Positions 12,419-24,543 of a stretch of 64,000 nucleotides of DNA are shown one piece after another. A program made the position numbers and the translations under genes. The notes beneath the pieces are model-generated. The model was not told where the DNA came from and ran no database searches. It worked only from the letters and a program-made list of their open reading frames with translations. The DNA is taken from positions 1 through 64,000 of the forward strand of contig JAWPGT010000066.1 of assembly GCA_034638255.1 (NCBI GenBank), read 5' to 3'. This DNA is from Coprinus comatus. Lineage: Eukaryota > Basidiomycota > Agaricomycetes > Agaricales > Agaricaceae. Position 1 is the stretch's first letter. Each line of letters opens with the position of its first letter.

Positions 12419-14016
12419 CTAACTTTCACCCCAACCCATACTGCAAACAAAACGTGGACGTCTCGGTTCAACCTCCCTAACAGCCGACTTCGGCGACACA
12501 AAATCCGTCTGGATAACCTCAAATTTAAACCCATCCCTATTAAACTCCTCTACGGCCTCTTTAATTTCAACCTCACTAACCACCTCACTCCATCTATTCC
12601 CAAAAAGATGTAAACAAAATCCCTTTGTCAACCCAACTTTCTTTTTCATCCTAATAACATCAACAAGACATCCCAATTAAATTGCCCTATATTCGAACGA
12701 AGCCAATTGACATGCGGTTCTATATGTCGACATTCCAAGTATGTGAGGAATGGGAAAGGGAACCAAACAAATTCAGTATTCGGGTTGGAGTTCAAGTTTG
12801 AGACTTCTTGTTTCGTAGTACACCGCGGAGGGAATAATACTTTCATAAGGGTATCACAAAACCCTTCAAGTAAAATCCTCTTAACAGATCGTATTCCATA
12901 ACCCAAACACCTTTCAACATTCTCTATACCAGGAAAATCACACTCCATCGGACAAGTTATTGACAAAGTGTCACATGAATCTGGAAGATTTGATAAAAAA
13001 ACCGGAATTGCTTCAGGAGCAAAAGGTGTACAAGATTCGAATATTTCTGGTAATGAAACGCTTTTCACAGATGGTAGTTGAATATTTCGTAAAAGATCCT
13101 TGTTGAATTGTGAGATATTAGGATGATAAGTTCTTGGAAATGCCCATGAAAAATGTTCCAGGTTATCATATACCAAGTCCTTCGGTTCAAACACAGGATA
13201 ACTTTGTGAATCTCCAAAAACAACAACAACATTAAAAACCCTAACCGACCGAAGATTCCTGCAACTCTTGAAAGCACGAACACATTCCGAATATTGAACA
13301 AAGCTCAGATCCAGCATTGTTATCAAATCCCATCGCAAATCAAGTAACGGCGGAGTTGGAGGATCATAGACAGGATCAGGTAACGATATCGAGAGTTGTT
13401 GAAGTGATGGAAATGACAATCGAAAGTGAACCAAACTTTGCGGATAAGACGTTTGAGCCATTTCAGGCCACGCAAGTAGTATTGTATCCAATTTGGATAA
13501 CCTCGGAATGTATTTATCTTTAACACTCCACTTAAGTGGAGGGTAAATTGTTCGAAATTCCTGAAACCGATCGGGATATTCTTGAAAAATAAGGTCTTCA
13601 AGAGGTTTAAGGTTTGCTTCAAACCGGGAGATCCGTCTACTACTACTGGATGACCCTTCAATTCTATCTCTCTCTTTCACAAAATCGAGTTCGATCGACA
13701 TAAGATGGTTCCGGGAATTCTGTAAATGAAGTCGAAAAAGTGATATTGACGCCTCCAGGTTTTTATCATTAATTTCCATTGCCAATCTAGCCCAAAGTTG
13801 AGGTGTTGATAAGACAACGTCGCGCCATTTAGCACATACTGAACCGAGTATAGTCGGAGTGTGTCTTCGGCTTTTTGGTATAGTAGGAGTACGATGATTA
13901 TAAGATGGTTCTAGAAAACGGTCCTCGAAGTCAAAATGGCAGGCATGTTGGAAAAATAAAGATAATATCTCTGGTGGAACCGAATTGGTGGTTGAATGGG
14001 GTTGGTCAAAGGTCAT
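12419..14016 (-). CDS. F-box protein with probable single-base frameshift
   Basis: Starts MTFDQPHSTTNS with VPPEILSLFFQHAC, then TILGSVCAKWRDVVLSTPQLW, the hallmark N-terminus of basidiomycete F-box proteins that feed SCF ubiquitin ligases. A Leu-rich C-terminal region follows. The open frame ends at 12646, about 456 codons in, just after NIGQFNWDV. The overlapping frame down to 12419 continues convincingly (GCLVDVIRMKKKVGLTKGF, ... EEFNRDGFKFEVI), as such proteins usually do. One missing T in AATTGGGATG near 12680 would join the frames; I found no acceptable intron doing so. The protein may therefore be truncated, or this is an assembly error. Confidence 0.72.
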
Positions 14017-14208
14017 TGTACTGTAGGCAAGAAACCTGAGAGGAGGTCGAATGTCGATTTTGATTCTCGTTGCGAGAGGTTGAGTTAAGGGAGCAGTAAC
14101 TGCGCTTTTCTCACAGCACTGTCACTGGCACAAGCCTAACTTATTTTTAACTCCCATCATTTCAAAGAGACTCAGATTCCTCTTTATACAACATTCAACA
14201 AAATAAAT

Positions 14209-16466
14209 CTACTGAGACCTCTCCTCCACGCTCGTATCACCACTTCCCTCCTTCTCATATATCTCTGATCCCAACTTTGCTCGTATAATTTCATCTTCCG
14301 TGATATTAGGTACCGGACCAAGAAACCACTTATGTGCCGATATAACCCATGAAAACGTCGAAAGAAGAAAAACACCTAAAACAATAACTATTGCATAATC
14401 TTTTTCAAGTTCATAAACATCCTTTTCAGTATTCGAAACTTTACGTTCTTTAATAATTCAAAGACTTACTCATATTATCTGTACTTCGTATACGCCTATC
14501 CAAAGGGAATAACAAAACAACGCTAATGAAAAGCGACCAAAGTACCGCAATCGCTCCAATAGGTCTTGACCATTTTCCAAGACTAAAAGGACCAGGAACG
14601 AATTTTTTATGACCATAGGTGATACGTAGGAAAATAGGAATAGCATAAGACGTATATATGGCTACCACTGTTGCTCTGCCAAAACACAGTAATGTTACAA
14701 ACGAGTCAGTTACTTCAAGAAAGCGATGAATAGTAAACTTTTTACTAACCCTGCAAGAGAAGATAAAGCAGTTTCAGACCACATAAGAACACCAATTATT
14801 GCTGATACACCCATAACAAGCCATACAGCATAAACTGGAGTTTGAGTTCGAGGATGAATTTGTTTCCACCAACGTGAACCTGGTAAACCATTATCTCTCG
14901 CAAGTGCAAAAGTAACTCTTGAAGCATCCACTCCTTGTGTTACACCATTTACCCACTGTAAAAAAAAATGTCAATATCTTTGGGAGTTTAACGTGTTCTG
15001 AGAAAGTATATGAGGGATAAATAAGTAGAAGGAAAGTTACCTGAACGATAATACATAAACTCCACACCGCTAACATTCCATTCTTTCCAAACATATTGAG
15101 ATAAACTTGTCCCATTGGCATGCCGAGATTGGTATTAATAATTTCAGTAACATTCGTTGTTGCGAGAGAAGCCCCGGATAACAAGAAAAAACCTAGAATT
15201 TCAGTACCCAATACCCCTGAGATTATCGCAATGGGTGCGGAACGAGCTGCACCAGATACTTCTTCTGATATATGCGCAGAAGCATCATCTGATAATAGTA
15301 TAAGTTAGGTAGGAGGAAAGAGACATTCTGATTACTAACATCCTGTGAGACACCACATTGCACCAGTGAATGACATTATAAATGCCCAACCATCTAGATA
15401 AATACAGTACCGCATAAGATACCGCATTCAATTTTGGAATATTCATAAAACACACACCATTATCCCATCCTGTATGATTTTCAAGCAGCGTAAATGCATC
15501 GTGTGCACTAACTCTTGTACTCCTTCCTCGGGATATTACAATGAGAGCTATCGCTGTAGAGATAGTCGTAGAGACTTTATACGATTTTTTCTCATGGTCA
15601 TCGAGGTGTATCAAATCAACAAATTATCAATATTTTTCTTACCATTTATAAACCCAGTAAATACGGAAATTTGGGCTAGTATTCGAGTTCCAGAAGGACA
15701 TACAATAGCATGAGATAGTAGATTCGCCAATAAGATTCCATAAGTAGGTCCCGGTCCAAGGTTTACTGTATTATTTGAACCGACTGAAATTGCGGTTACG
15801 ATCATTTGAGCACTATCCGTTGTATACAGTAAGCATGATAACCACACTGTGTTTTTGGGGGTATTATAGAAAAAGTGAAAGTTTCGAAAAACGTACTTGA
15901 CAAATTCAATGGAGCATACAAGCAATATTTGACCGGTAACATTCGCCCATCCAGTCATCCAACTTATAAGGGGAGCATACTTTGGTGGAGAAAGTTTCGC
16001 TGAGAAGTAATATAATCCTGCACTGGTTCTATGGTTCATTCATTAAAGAGTTGACTTGAGTCATCTGGGAGAGTGTACAGTACTCACGGCATTGACGAAG
16101 TTAATTCGGCTAATGAAAGTGCGACAGGAAGGACAAAAACACTAGGTATGATCCAGCCGAATGTCATACCGAGATGCCCCGCGGCTGTTAGAGGAAAGAA
16201 GAATGTTGTAGACACAGAAGCGCATACTCCCATGATAGAGAAAGCAAATCCAATGGCATGTATGAGCTAAGTAGGAAGAAATATTGAGTTGTTGTCGTTT
16301 TGTCGTTTGGACGATCATATACAATCATAGTAAAGTTACTCACTGAAAAATCTCTCTTGAATTCACTCTTGTAACCCAGATTGGCGAGAAGAGCGTCATC
16401 TCTTTTGCGGCGGCGGCGAATAAGAATGTTATGTTGCTTTTCGTGTGCATCGGTCTTGCTATCCAT
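14209..16466 (-). CDS. APC-family amino-acid/GABA/choline permease
   Basis: Plasma-membrane or vacuolar uptake transporter of the fungal APC amino-acid/choline branch (relatives: yeast UGA4, HNM1). Start taken at MDSKTDAHEKQHN (16466), before the family motif DALLANLGYKSEFKRDFS; an upstream ATG at 16526 is the alternative. Spliced exons then read IHAIGFAFSIMGV, TSAGLYYFSAKLSPPKYAP, WMTGWANVTGQI, NAQMIVTAISVGS, WAFIMSFTGAMW, YDASAHISEEVSGAARSAP, DASRVTFALARDNGLPGS, HPRTQTPVYAVW and SYAIPIFLRI, in family order. The last exon starts after a GAAAAAG acceptor (joining NMNYAIVIVLGV) and ends VEERSQ at 14209. About 12 hydrophobic segments. All junctions I traced keep frame, so it looks functional. 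The substrate cannot be read from sequence. Confidence 0.9.
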
Positions 16467-17140
16467 ATTCAAGTAGGATGCTCGTAGCTGAGAACGTTGT
16501 CGCAAATGGTCCGTTTGGAAGTACATACCATTTATACTAGTTATACATATTAATTAGTTATCTTATCACAGGCACACGCTCTAAGTGAAGTTCCTTGAAG
16601 CCATAACGGAGCTTATCTACTTTAAAAATAGAATGAAACCCAACTTATGCGACCAATAGACACATGGATTGAGTGCTTCTTTATTGATTGTGGAGAAGAT
16701 GTGCTTATAAGTCAGACCGTCAGACCCAAGGCCACCCACGGGACGGTGATTGTGGCATGATCGTGCGAGTATTTCACATGCGGAACCAATGAGACATTTC
16801 TGACAGCAACTACATATTTAACCCCCCTGAGCGCTGCAAAGTCTATCATCGAGCTGAACAGTCAATCACCGACGTCAGGAGTTTATTGAGCTCAATCCCG
16901 TAACACAAGGAACGCTTGCCATGGCCTTAAGGTAAGTACATGATATAATGTCGGTTTCTTACTAGAATAGCTTCGGTACTTTTAAATAGCGAGCTGTGAA
17001 AGGTATACATACAATTTCTAGATAATAATCGAATCATAGTCCAACTAGTAGCACTTTAACAAATCAAATAAACGTATATATACCGAAAATTTCAAGAAGG
17101 ATCTCAGTGTGCTAGTGGCCAAATGCCCCAGAATGACTGT
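16467..17140. other. Intergenic upstream of the permease
   Basis: No gene recognised. A possible mini-exon (ATGGCCTTAAG followed by GTAAGT at about 16920) has no convincing continuation. The region also holds the permease promoter, with no clear TATA box. Confidence 0.4.
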
Positions 17141-17998
17141 TCACGCTCCCTTCCAAAATTCCTCATCCACTATACTCCAGTCTCTCTGAGACATGTCACA
17201 AGCCTCAAGTAGAATCCCATTCCCATCCGACTTCTGTCTAGCAGAGTCATATGTAACACATTTACCCGAAACAAGATGTAAGAGGTTGCATCCTGTAAAA
17301 AAGCGTCCTCACACATCGTACATTCAAACAAGAATTTCTGTGACCTATATTGAACACCAGTTTCATAAGCTTTAAGTCAATATGAGAGAATAAAAGAGCA
17401 GCATACCCTTCTTTAGTTTCCTCAGCAACCTCCTCGAAAACGATTTCATTTCCTTCTGTTACAGTAGCCGCAAGATTCTTCGAATCTTTCGAATGCCAGA
17501 TAATCCTATGATACCCGTCTGAGCCACTATCTCCTCCTTTGAGGTATTTCGACCTCCTATGGTTGTCACCATCTCCTTTCACATATTTAAATGTAAAGCT
17601 ATCTCGTTCCTTCTTATCCTTACCATATATGTCAATCAATGTTAAACCTCTCCTGCTACCATCGTATGTCCCCATTGTAGACATCACAGACCACTCGAGG
17701 ACGAGAATTTCCTCGATATCAATGTCGCGGGTGAATATGGCCACTGGAACATCGACCTCGTTGGGAATACATTTGGAATCATTCTCGCGAGACATAAGCT
17801 GTCTACGGTTGTGTACGAAGTCGAGGTGGTCCAAAGCTAACCGAGGTTGAATGGCAGGCTTCCCTTTAGGCGGCCGGGATCCTTTAGGTATCTTGGCTTC
17901 ATGTCCTCGAGCAGGAGTTGCCAATACCGTGCTCGGTAAAAATAAAAAGATAAAGATATGAGAACGATTAAAGGAGCAGTGAATTTGACTTTGACCAT
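17141..17998 (-). pseudogene. Divergent small secreted protein, paralogue C, with two one-base lesions
   Basis: Distant paralogue of the genes at 18868-19532 and 20684-21395. Shared landmarks in order: SKCIPN with IFTRD, VLEWSV, FTFKYVKGD, GYHRIIWHSKDSKNLAATV, EIVFEE; then, after an intron starting at 17406, SQKFLFECTMC, GKCVTYD and ILLEACD. A good signal peptide (MVKVKFTAPLIVLISLSF, ending in LATPA) begins at ATG 17998 but is out of frame with the rest; one extra T in the T/A run near 17945 would join them. A second break lies in the T run at about 17296-17302, between CEDAF and TGCN. As written, the ATG frame and the body frame do not connect. Function unknown. Confidence 0.6.
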
Positions 17999-18867
17999 AT
18001 GGTTATCGAAGTAGCAGCAATGTGCTGGATTTATGTCGAAGAGTGGGGACTATTCTGTATACATATTCTCCAACTTAAGTTGTACTAGTAGCACCGTATT
18101 CTCCGGTCAACCCGCCTAGCCCCCCACATCAACGCTCAACGTTGCAGCGCCACCGTTAGTCTGAGGGTTGACCTCACAGAAGCACAGAAGCATTCAGGAA
18201 TGCTTCTCAATCAACAAGAGATCAGGTTATTGTATTGCTCAGGGACTGTATCGGTTCTATTGATATTTAACTAGTGCGTACTACTATGCTGAGATAGCAG
18301 CGCTGGTGGAGCAAAAATGAAGTACATATACAGCTGGCCTCAGCTGGAGTCTGAGGGTCCTGAGAGTGACAGTGTGAAAAATAGGTGTGTAGAACCTACT
18401 TCAACTTGGCTGACCAACAAACAGCTCAAGAAAGATCTATTGAGCTTTTTTCGAGTGACTCCAAGCTCCATTGTTACACAAGTACAACTGTGCGTGTTTA
18501 CTGAGCTAGCTGGAAATTCAAAACTTTGACACGACCTACCATGGTACCACATCTTGAAATTAAGGTCCTTTTTCCAATGCAAGTGCCCCAGATTCCGGAG
18601 ATCCACTGGTTCGGATGCTTAACGTTGAGAAAATCCCACCCTACAGTTTCACGGATGTTTACATTTGGCGAATGTGTACGGTTTATTTTACAATTTTATA
18701 CGATTATGATGCACGTATCATATTTCTTTGGAACGGATACATATTTCAGAAATTTTGGTAAAACGGATAATAAATTACAGTTTTAAACGAAATAATGCAA
18801 CCGAAAAACAAACACATAACCTACACTTCAATCAATCCCTAGTAAGAAAATCAATAAGCAGGAGAAT

Positions 18868-19532
18868 CTATAACCAACGCCCAATCCTCTTGTTTGCGAC
18901 TAATATCATCATCATCTCCATATTACATTTTTCCAATAAAACCATCTGCCCATTCATCTTTCCAGATGTTTGATCATACGATACACAACGACCTGTAGAT
19001 GGTTGTGAAATCCTACATCCAAAAGCTACTCCATCTGGTAGACATGCTGTGCAACTGAAATAAAGTTGCTGTGCGAAAGACCTATTGATTCCAAGGTTAA
19101 CAATTCACATATGTCAAAACTCAAAAGTAAACAAAAGGGGGAGAAGACGTACGTATGTGAATTTTCCTGCAACCCTTCAAAAAGGAGTTGATTCGACAAA
19201 GTAGTAGCAATAGCAGTCCTATTACTCCTCTTATCCAAAATTGTATGATATCCATTCGGTGCCACAAATGTTTTTTCAATATATCTAGAAATGATATAAT
19301 CCCCAACTTTGAAAGTTTCCGTTCCTGTTTCCTCTTTCAAATATACTACCGCCTCTTCATTCAACGCCCATTTAAACACTCGATTGTCAGAAGTGTGCTC
19401 TGGATCTATAGTAAAGATGGATAGAGAATGATTTCCATAATTTGGAACACATTTGGGTTGAGGTCTTAGAACCACAGCTTGAGTTGCGATTAGGAGAGAT
19501 GAGAGTAAGATGGAAATAGGTAGTGAGAACAT
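18868..19532 (-). CDS. Small secreted Cys-containing protein, paralogue A (C-terminus frameshifted)
   Basis: Function unknown. Starts MFSLPISILLSSLL with a typical signal peptide ending near TQA; mature part begins VVLRPQPKCVPN. Exon 1 runs to about 19153, with NHSLSIFTIDPE, GYHTILDKRSNRTA and SNQLLFEGL. A 71-nt intron (GTACGT...AATAG) leads to exon 2 from 19081: FAQQLYFSCTACLP, FGCRISQPSTGRCVSYD, VLLEKCN. The stop is at 18868. Compared with paralogue B, one base is missing in the GATGATGAT tract just after EKCN, so the last ~20 residues are in another frame; in the other frame SRKQEDW matches B. Six cysteines are expected in an intact copy. The repeated G-x-C-V-x-Y-D ... L-E-x-C pattern vaguely recalls a ricin-B-type trefoil lectin; this is weak. 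Confidence 0.68.
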
Positions 19533-20573
19533 GGTTTGTTTGACACCAGGAGCTAAACGTTGACGAGTTGAGGGATTATCTGGGAGGTTGAAAGACGCTG
19601 GGTGAGGCCGCCTGAGACTAGTAATGGTTTTTAAATCAGAGTTGAAACGTAACGGAAGGCTGGCATGGTCGTGGTCATTGTTAAACAGTAGACTGCAGGG
19701 ATTGGGATGAGCGTAGCAGAAGTGTCGTGTACACTGCCACTAATGCAAATCTTGGTCCCCGTTATACCAGTGATGCGCGCTCAGTGAGATACTACATTCA
19801 AAGTCAGGGTTTTTATTGGTAACACAGCCACTTCATGAAGTTCGTTCGTGGTATATGAAACATCAACTCTCACATTCATGTTTCAGCAACATCGTTCCCT
19901 CTAACAGGTTTGCATTGGCGAAAGCCTGACAAAAATGTATCCCCACTCTGGTAGATACTCTCAACTTTTTTTGTGTATACATTTCTCAATTGAATGCATT
20001 GCGTCACTGCAACATTTATAGAAGTCAAGTTACTATATTTAAAAACTAGATCACATATTTATTTAGACGTCTTGTTCACCACTGAGTCACGTCGATATCT
20101 GTACAAAAGTCCAATAATTTAAGTTATAAACTGGGCAATGTATCATATTGCATATTGGACTCTGTTTAAATTGCATAAATCTAGATAGCTGTACACCAGT
20201 GATTAATATCGAACCTGCGAACTCAAATCGTACTAATTTGCAAGGTTACGCCTTAAATTATGTATAGTCTAAAAATCATATGTTATTGGTATTCCGAGTC
20301 TACTGAGCCTGGTTTCAGATTGTTGCCAAGACGAAGAATAACTAGTATACCAATAGGCGGCAAGAGTAGATGTTGAGTTTGATTTTTGCACTATGGCAAA
20401 AAAAATTTCCGAGATCATGGTAAGGAAACTGTAAGTTTCGAAGGAATACATAATGTCAAGCAGCACAATCAAGTTAATGGTTTCTTCGACCTATTGTAGT
20501 GACAGACGACTGCGTAGTATCGAACGACATGAATGAAGTACAATTTCAAACAAAATCATACAAATCCAGAAAA
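19533..20573. other. Intergenic between paralogues A and B
   Basis: No gene recognised. The first ~100 bases are the promoter side of paralogue A and share a stretch (CTAAACGTTGACGAGTTGAG) with the same position upstream of paralogue B, showing that the duplication included promoter DNA. Confidence 0.5.
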
Positions 20574-20652
20574 TCAACAGAAACAACAGAGAAGCAACAG
20601 AGAAACAACAGAGAAACAACAGAGAAACAATAGAAACAACAGAAAAACAACA
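20574..20652. repeat. Short tandem repeat, 11-bp unit (AACAGAGAAAC)
   Basis: About five to seven slightly varied copies of AACAGAGAAAC, immediately downstream (3' side) of paralogue B on the minus strand. Likely a simple expansion in the 3' untranslated region. Confidence 0.8.
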
Positions 20653-20683
20653 ATCTACAATATACCTACACATTCCTAAATGC

Positions 20684-21395
20684 TCAACAAGAAGACGCGT
20701 AAACCTGAGAATCTACAAGCAAATTCCAAGCCTCTTGTTTCCGACTATTATCATCCTCATCCCCCTTGTTGCATTTTTCCAGCAAAACCAACTGACCATT
20801 GATGTTTCCAGATGTTTGATCATAGGATACACAACGACCTGTGGAGGGTTGTGATATTCTACATCCAAAAGCTACTCCAATTGGTAAACACATTGTACAA
20901 CTGAAATAAAACTGTTGTGCAGAAGCCCTAAAAGTTCATGAGAGTTCAAATTCACGTATATACATCAGTTATGGATGAGAGGGGAGAAAAAAAAGGAAAG
21001 AGAGACGTACATCCTAGAATTTTCCGGCAATCCTTCAAAAACGATTTGGTTTGATAACGTAGTAGCAAAAGCCGTCCTATTACTCTTCTTATCCAAAATC
21101 GTATGATACCCATCCGGTGCCACGAATGTCTTTTCAACAAATCTAGGAGCAACATAATCCCCAACTTTGAAAGTATCCATTCCTGTTTCCTCTTGTAAAA
21201 ACACCACCGTTCGTCTGTAGAAGTCCATTTAAACACTCGATTGTCAGAGGTTTGTTCTGGATCTATGGTGAATATTGATAGAGAGTGATTTCCAAAATTG
21301 GGGACACATTTCGGATGATGTTGTAGAACTGCAGCTTGAATTGTGATTATGAGAGAGGAGAGTAGGATAAGAGGAATGGGTGGTAGCAAGTTCAT
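20684..21395 (-). pseudogene. Small secreted Cys-containing protein, paralogue B (frameshift in exon 1)
   Basis: Closest relative of paralogue A. ATG at 21395 opens MNLLPPIPLILLSSLIITIQA, a signal peptide, then HHPKCVPNFGNHSLSIFTID and NRVFKWTS. One base is missing around GACGAACGG (near 21212) relative to A, so the downstream part is read in another frame (VVFLQEETGMDTFKVGDY, VAPDGYHTILDKKSNRTA, SNQIVFEGL). After an intron starting at about 21010, exon 2 gives AQQFYFSCTMC, FGCRISQPSTGRCVSYD, LVLLEKCNKGDED, and ends YASSC at 20684. The C-terminus is the better preserved version of the family. As assembled, translation from the ATG would stop early. Function unknown. Confidence 0.65.
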
Positions 21396-22822
21396 GGTTC
21401 GATTTAGGTCCTGGCGCTAAGGGTTGACGCGTTGAGAAATCAAAAAAGAAGTTGGTCAGTCCGCTCGAGAAGTGTATTATTTTATAAGGTCCGTCATGCC
21501 TGTGAAAATTAGTTTGAGAAGGCAGGGTAGTAGAGGGGTATGTCAATTCTTAGCTTGATCTTCGACTCCAATTCGTCTCCCATCCAAGTAATGATATACA
21601 TGTGCCTGATATGTGCACGCTTTGAAACTAAAAATGTGTTCAAAGTTAGGGGCATTTGTTATTAATTAATTACGTGTGATGATGGAACGTGGAAAGTGGA
21701 ACATGCAACGCTTCATCAATGCCTCCGTATTCGCTTCCAGGTTCTTTCAGACCCACGCCGGGCTCAAGCTCTGATTTGTACGTATCCTCGACCAGAAGGT
21801 TGCTTTCGAGGGTACTAAATTAGGCTAGCTTGAGCTTGAGCTTGAGCTTCCTCAAGTGACTATGTACGTTCTAAAGAGACTCCGAAGCAACTCAGAACAT
21901 GTACGTACGATCTACGTATTTCGTTGTTCTTGACTCCCTCCGCAAATGACATCATATTTTCTTTTGCCCAAAGTTTTTGCCTACATAAAAGAGGCGTCAA
22001 GGCTCTCGGTTTTCTTTCTTCCGTCTTTCGGGACTCTCCGGTCTTCTGAGGAGTTATCGAAAGAACGGATCAATAAATAATTTTCTTGTTTTTTTTTCGA
22101 TCCCGATTTGTGTTCCGAGTCAACTTCCTGTTGGGACAGAGGGAAAAAAAGGAGCCGCCATCCGGTTTCTTTGTGGGGTGGTAGCGATGTTTATGCACGA
22201 TGGGGAAGATAAGCTGTAACCCTGATTCGCGGGCATTATGTCTGATGGATTTCGTATATATAGAGTTGAGATTGAGACGGCCGAATGGAGCGTTAACCAT
22301 GTAAGCAAGTGTAATATTTTAGTTACAGTTAGGGGAAATATAATATTCACTTATTAATCACGCTGTTCTAATGAACAGGCACAGCTAAATTCTCTGTTAA
22401 AACAGGGAGGAGAAAAATGCCTGTCCTTTTCAACTGGTAACTACTTATATACTGTACTCTACAATAAAAGAGGCCAAAGCACTTCACAGCCTTGGCAGGA
22501 GAACGAAAACAATAAGAAAAATGCATATTAGTAATCTCGTAAACTTGTTAGTGATCAGCGATCGGATAACGAGTGGCTACAGTAAGGAAGTCATTGAATT
22601 CAATTCAGAACGTATGGATTCAAAGGTTACATAGATTTGTGTATATCGACTACAGTCTAAAACTCCTCTAAACACCATACCACCAGCAACAGCTTTGCCT
22701 GGAAAACAGAAGTTTTGGTAGAGATGATGTGAGCAGGATTATGGAGTGGATGTGTGTTACGTAAGTGAGTCGCACACCTCCATGGATGATGCAATGGATG
22801 ATGGAGAAGGTTAAGTGCAACG
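21396..22822. other. Intergenic, no recognised gene
   Basis: Contains the promoter of paralogue B, a small GAGCTT tandem run near 21832-21850, and low-complexity DNA. Two overlapping minus frames at 22070-22350 have no family features and were not accepted. Confidence 0.45.
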
Positions 22823-24543
22823 ATGTCGAGTGGTAAGTGATTGGTTCATTCGGCGGAAGCCGTACTGCTTCTCTACCCTTCTACCCATGTCCTCCTCGTC
22901 GTCTCAAACGACGACAGAGCAGTCTACTGGTCATCATTCTCCTCTGCTTTTACCTCATTATATATGCTAATGCACTTCCACTAGCTCCAACAACCAGCAC
23001 AACCTCCATGTCCTCTGACGCGCCGACGTCAACGACTACAACGGAAACAACATCAGAGACCGAGTCCTCAACGACCACCACTCAGTCTTCAACAACAGAG
23101 CAGTCAACGACAACCTCGACTTCAACAACATCGACCACAACAACCTCTCCCACTCAAACCACTTCTAATACCCCCTCCCAAACCACATCCACCGCTACAT
23201 CCTCTTCCAATACTGCTACCACATCATTTACTCCAACAGTTATCACTTCGCCAAGTACATCAGTAATCCAAACAGCGTCTGTGTATGTCCCGGTCCTTAA
23301 TATTATCCCTTCTTCGCTGAACAATAACTCAGGGGCACATCTAATGGTCAGGCATTTACCACCACCATCCAATTGACCACAATCTACGCACCTGGCACAA
23401 CCATCTCTGCCATCAGCGAACCCAGTAATGGCGGAAGCTCCACCAATGCTGGCGCAATTGCTGGTGGTGTTGTTGGAGGTATGCACATTCTCACGCAGGT
23501 CCACCAAATTTTTCACAATCTCCATAGGTGTTGGTGGGCTAGGACTCGTCGCCCTTATCATTTGGTTCTTCCTCAGGAAACGTCGCCAGGATAAAGATTC
23601 CGACTTTGACGGAAATTTCGATCCTGCTCGTGTCGTTCATGGTAATGTAGATAATCGATTTGATCTCGACGACGAAGCTCCAGGACCTTCTTCTATCAAC
23701 CCATTCACTGCCCACTTACCACAACCACAAGCTGAAATGCAGCAGTATCCTTCCACTAGACCTAGTATTGATCACCATCTTCTTGCTGCTGGTGCCGGTG
23801 CTGGCGCAGCTGCTGCTGGTGCTTATGCCTACAACAATGCACAAGGCCCTTCCCAGCCACAGACAGCGACAGCTTCTACCTCCCCTTCCACGACCTACCA
23901 TGATGTCGCATATGGATATCCTCCTACCTCTCCTATAAGTGATGGCGGCTATACCTCTGGGTCCTCGGTATTACCTTATACTACCTCTACTGTTCCAATG
24001 GCAATGGGCCGGGGTCCTTCTCCTGGTCCTTCCTTAACCGTTCAATCTTCCGATGCAGGTACAGGTTCCGTATCAGGTCATGGTCATGGTCAGCCATATA
24101 CGAGGTCTGCGAAAGAGAGAGAAGCATTTGGACGAAGAATGGTCGTGAGCAACGCTGATGAAGCCAATAGGTTTACTCAGCCCGTTCCCATGGCACTCCC
24201 GTATCCTCAGCCACAACATGCCCAGTATCCTAATGTTCAACCTTATGCAGCAACAGCAGGACCTTACTATGGTCAAGGACCATCTTCACCACCTATGCCC
24301 GTACCATTGGCTTTGAATAATCAACCTTTGGCAAACCACCCCTACGATCAACCCGTTCTTGAGGATTCTGCCGTCACTGCGAATGCGACTGATAACGGAA
24401 ATGATGTTGTTGCTCGTGGAAAATCCAATGTTCTCGTTCATCAAGATGCGGGAAGAGTAACAGGAGATGAGGAGGATGAGAGAAGTAATCAGGATGAGAT
24501 TCCTCCTACTTATGACAGCTTGCCTGTTAACGAGAGGATGTAG
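22823..24543 (+). CDS. Ser/Thr-rich single-pass membrane protein (mucin-like cell-surface sensor type)
   Basis: An N-terminal hydrophobic stretch (SSLLVIILLCFYLIIYANA) is followed by about 100 residues almost purely of Thr and Ser, an expected O-mannosylated ectodomain. Introns at 23283-23332 (50 nt, GTATGT) and 23479-23527 (49 nt) join ASV to GTSNGQAFTTT and GGVVGG to VGGLGLVALIIWFFLRKRR. The latter is a transmembrane helix with a basic stop-transfer sequence. The cytosolic tail of ~320 residues has FDLDDEAPGPSSINPF, Pro/Tyr-rich tracts and ends IPPTYDSLPVNERM. This design is common to fungal wall-stress or mucin-type sensors and to a large basidiomycete family of unknown role. The start is unresolved: the open frame has no ATG before the hydrophobic stretch. 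ATG 22823 followed by GTAAGT, or ATG 22753 with a longer intron, are candidates. The PPTY motif could bind WW domains. Confidence 0.75.

Noticed and set aside
16918..16940. ATGGCCTTAAG followed by a strong GTAAGT donor
   Set aside because: No downstream exon with protein-like sequence was found.
20205..20260. Second tRNA-like fragment (TCGAACCTGCGAAC)
   Set aside because: Only a B-box-like match; no cloverleaf could be drawn.
22070..22350. Two overlapping minus frames of 76 codons
   Set aside because: Overlap each other, with no domains, signal peptide or conserved pattern.
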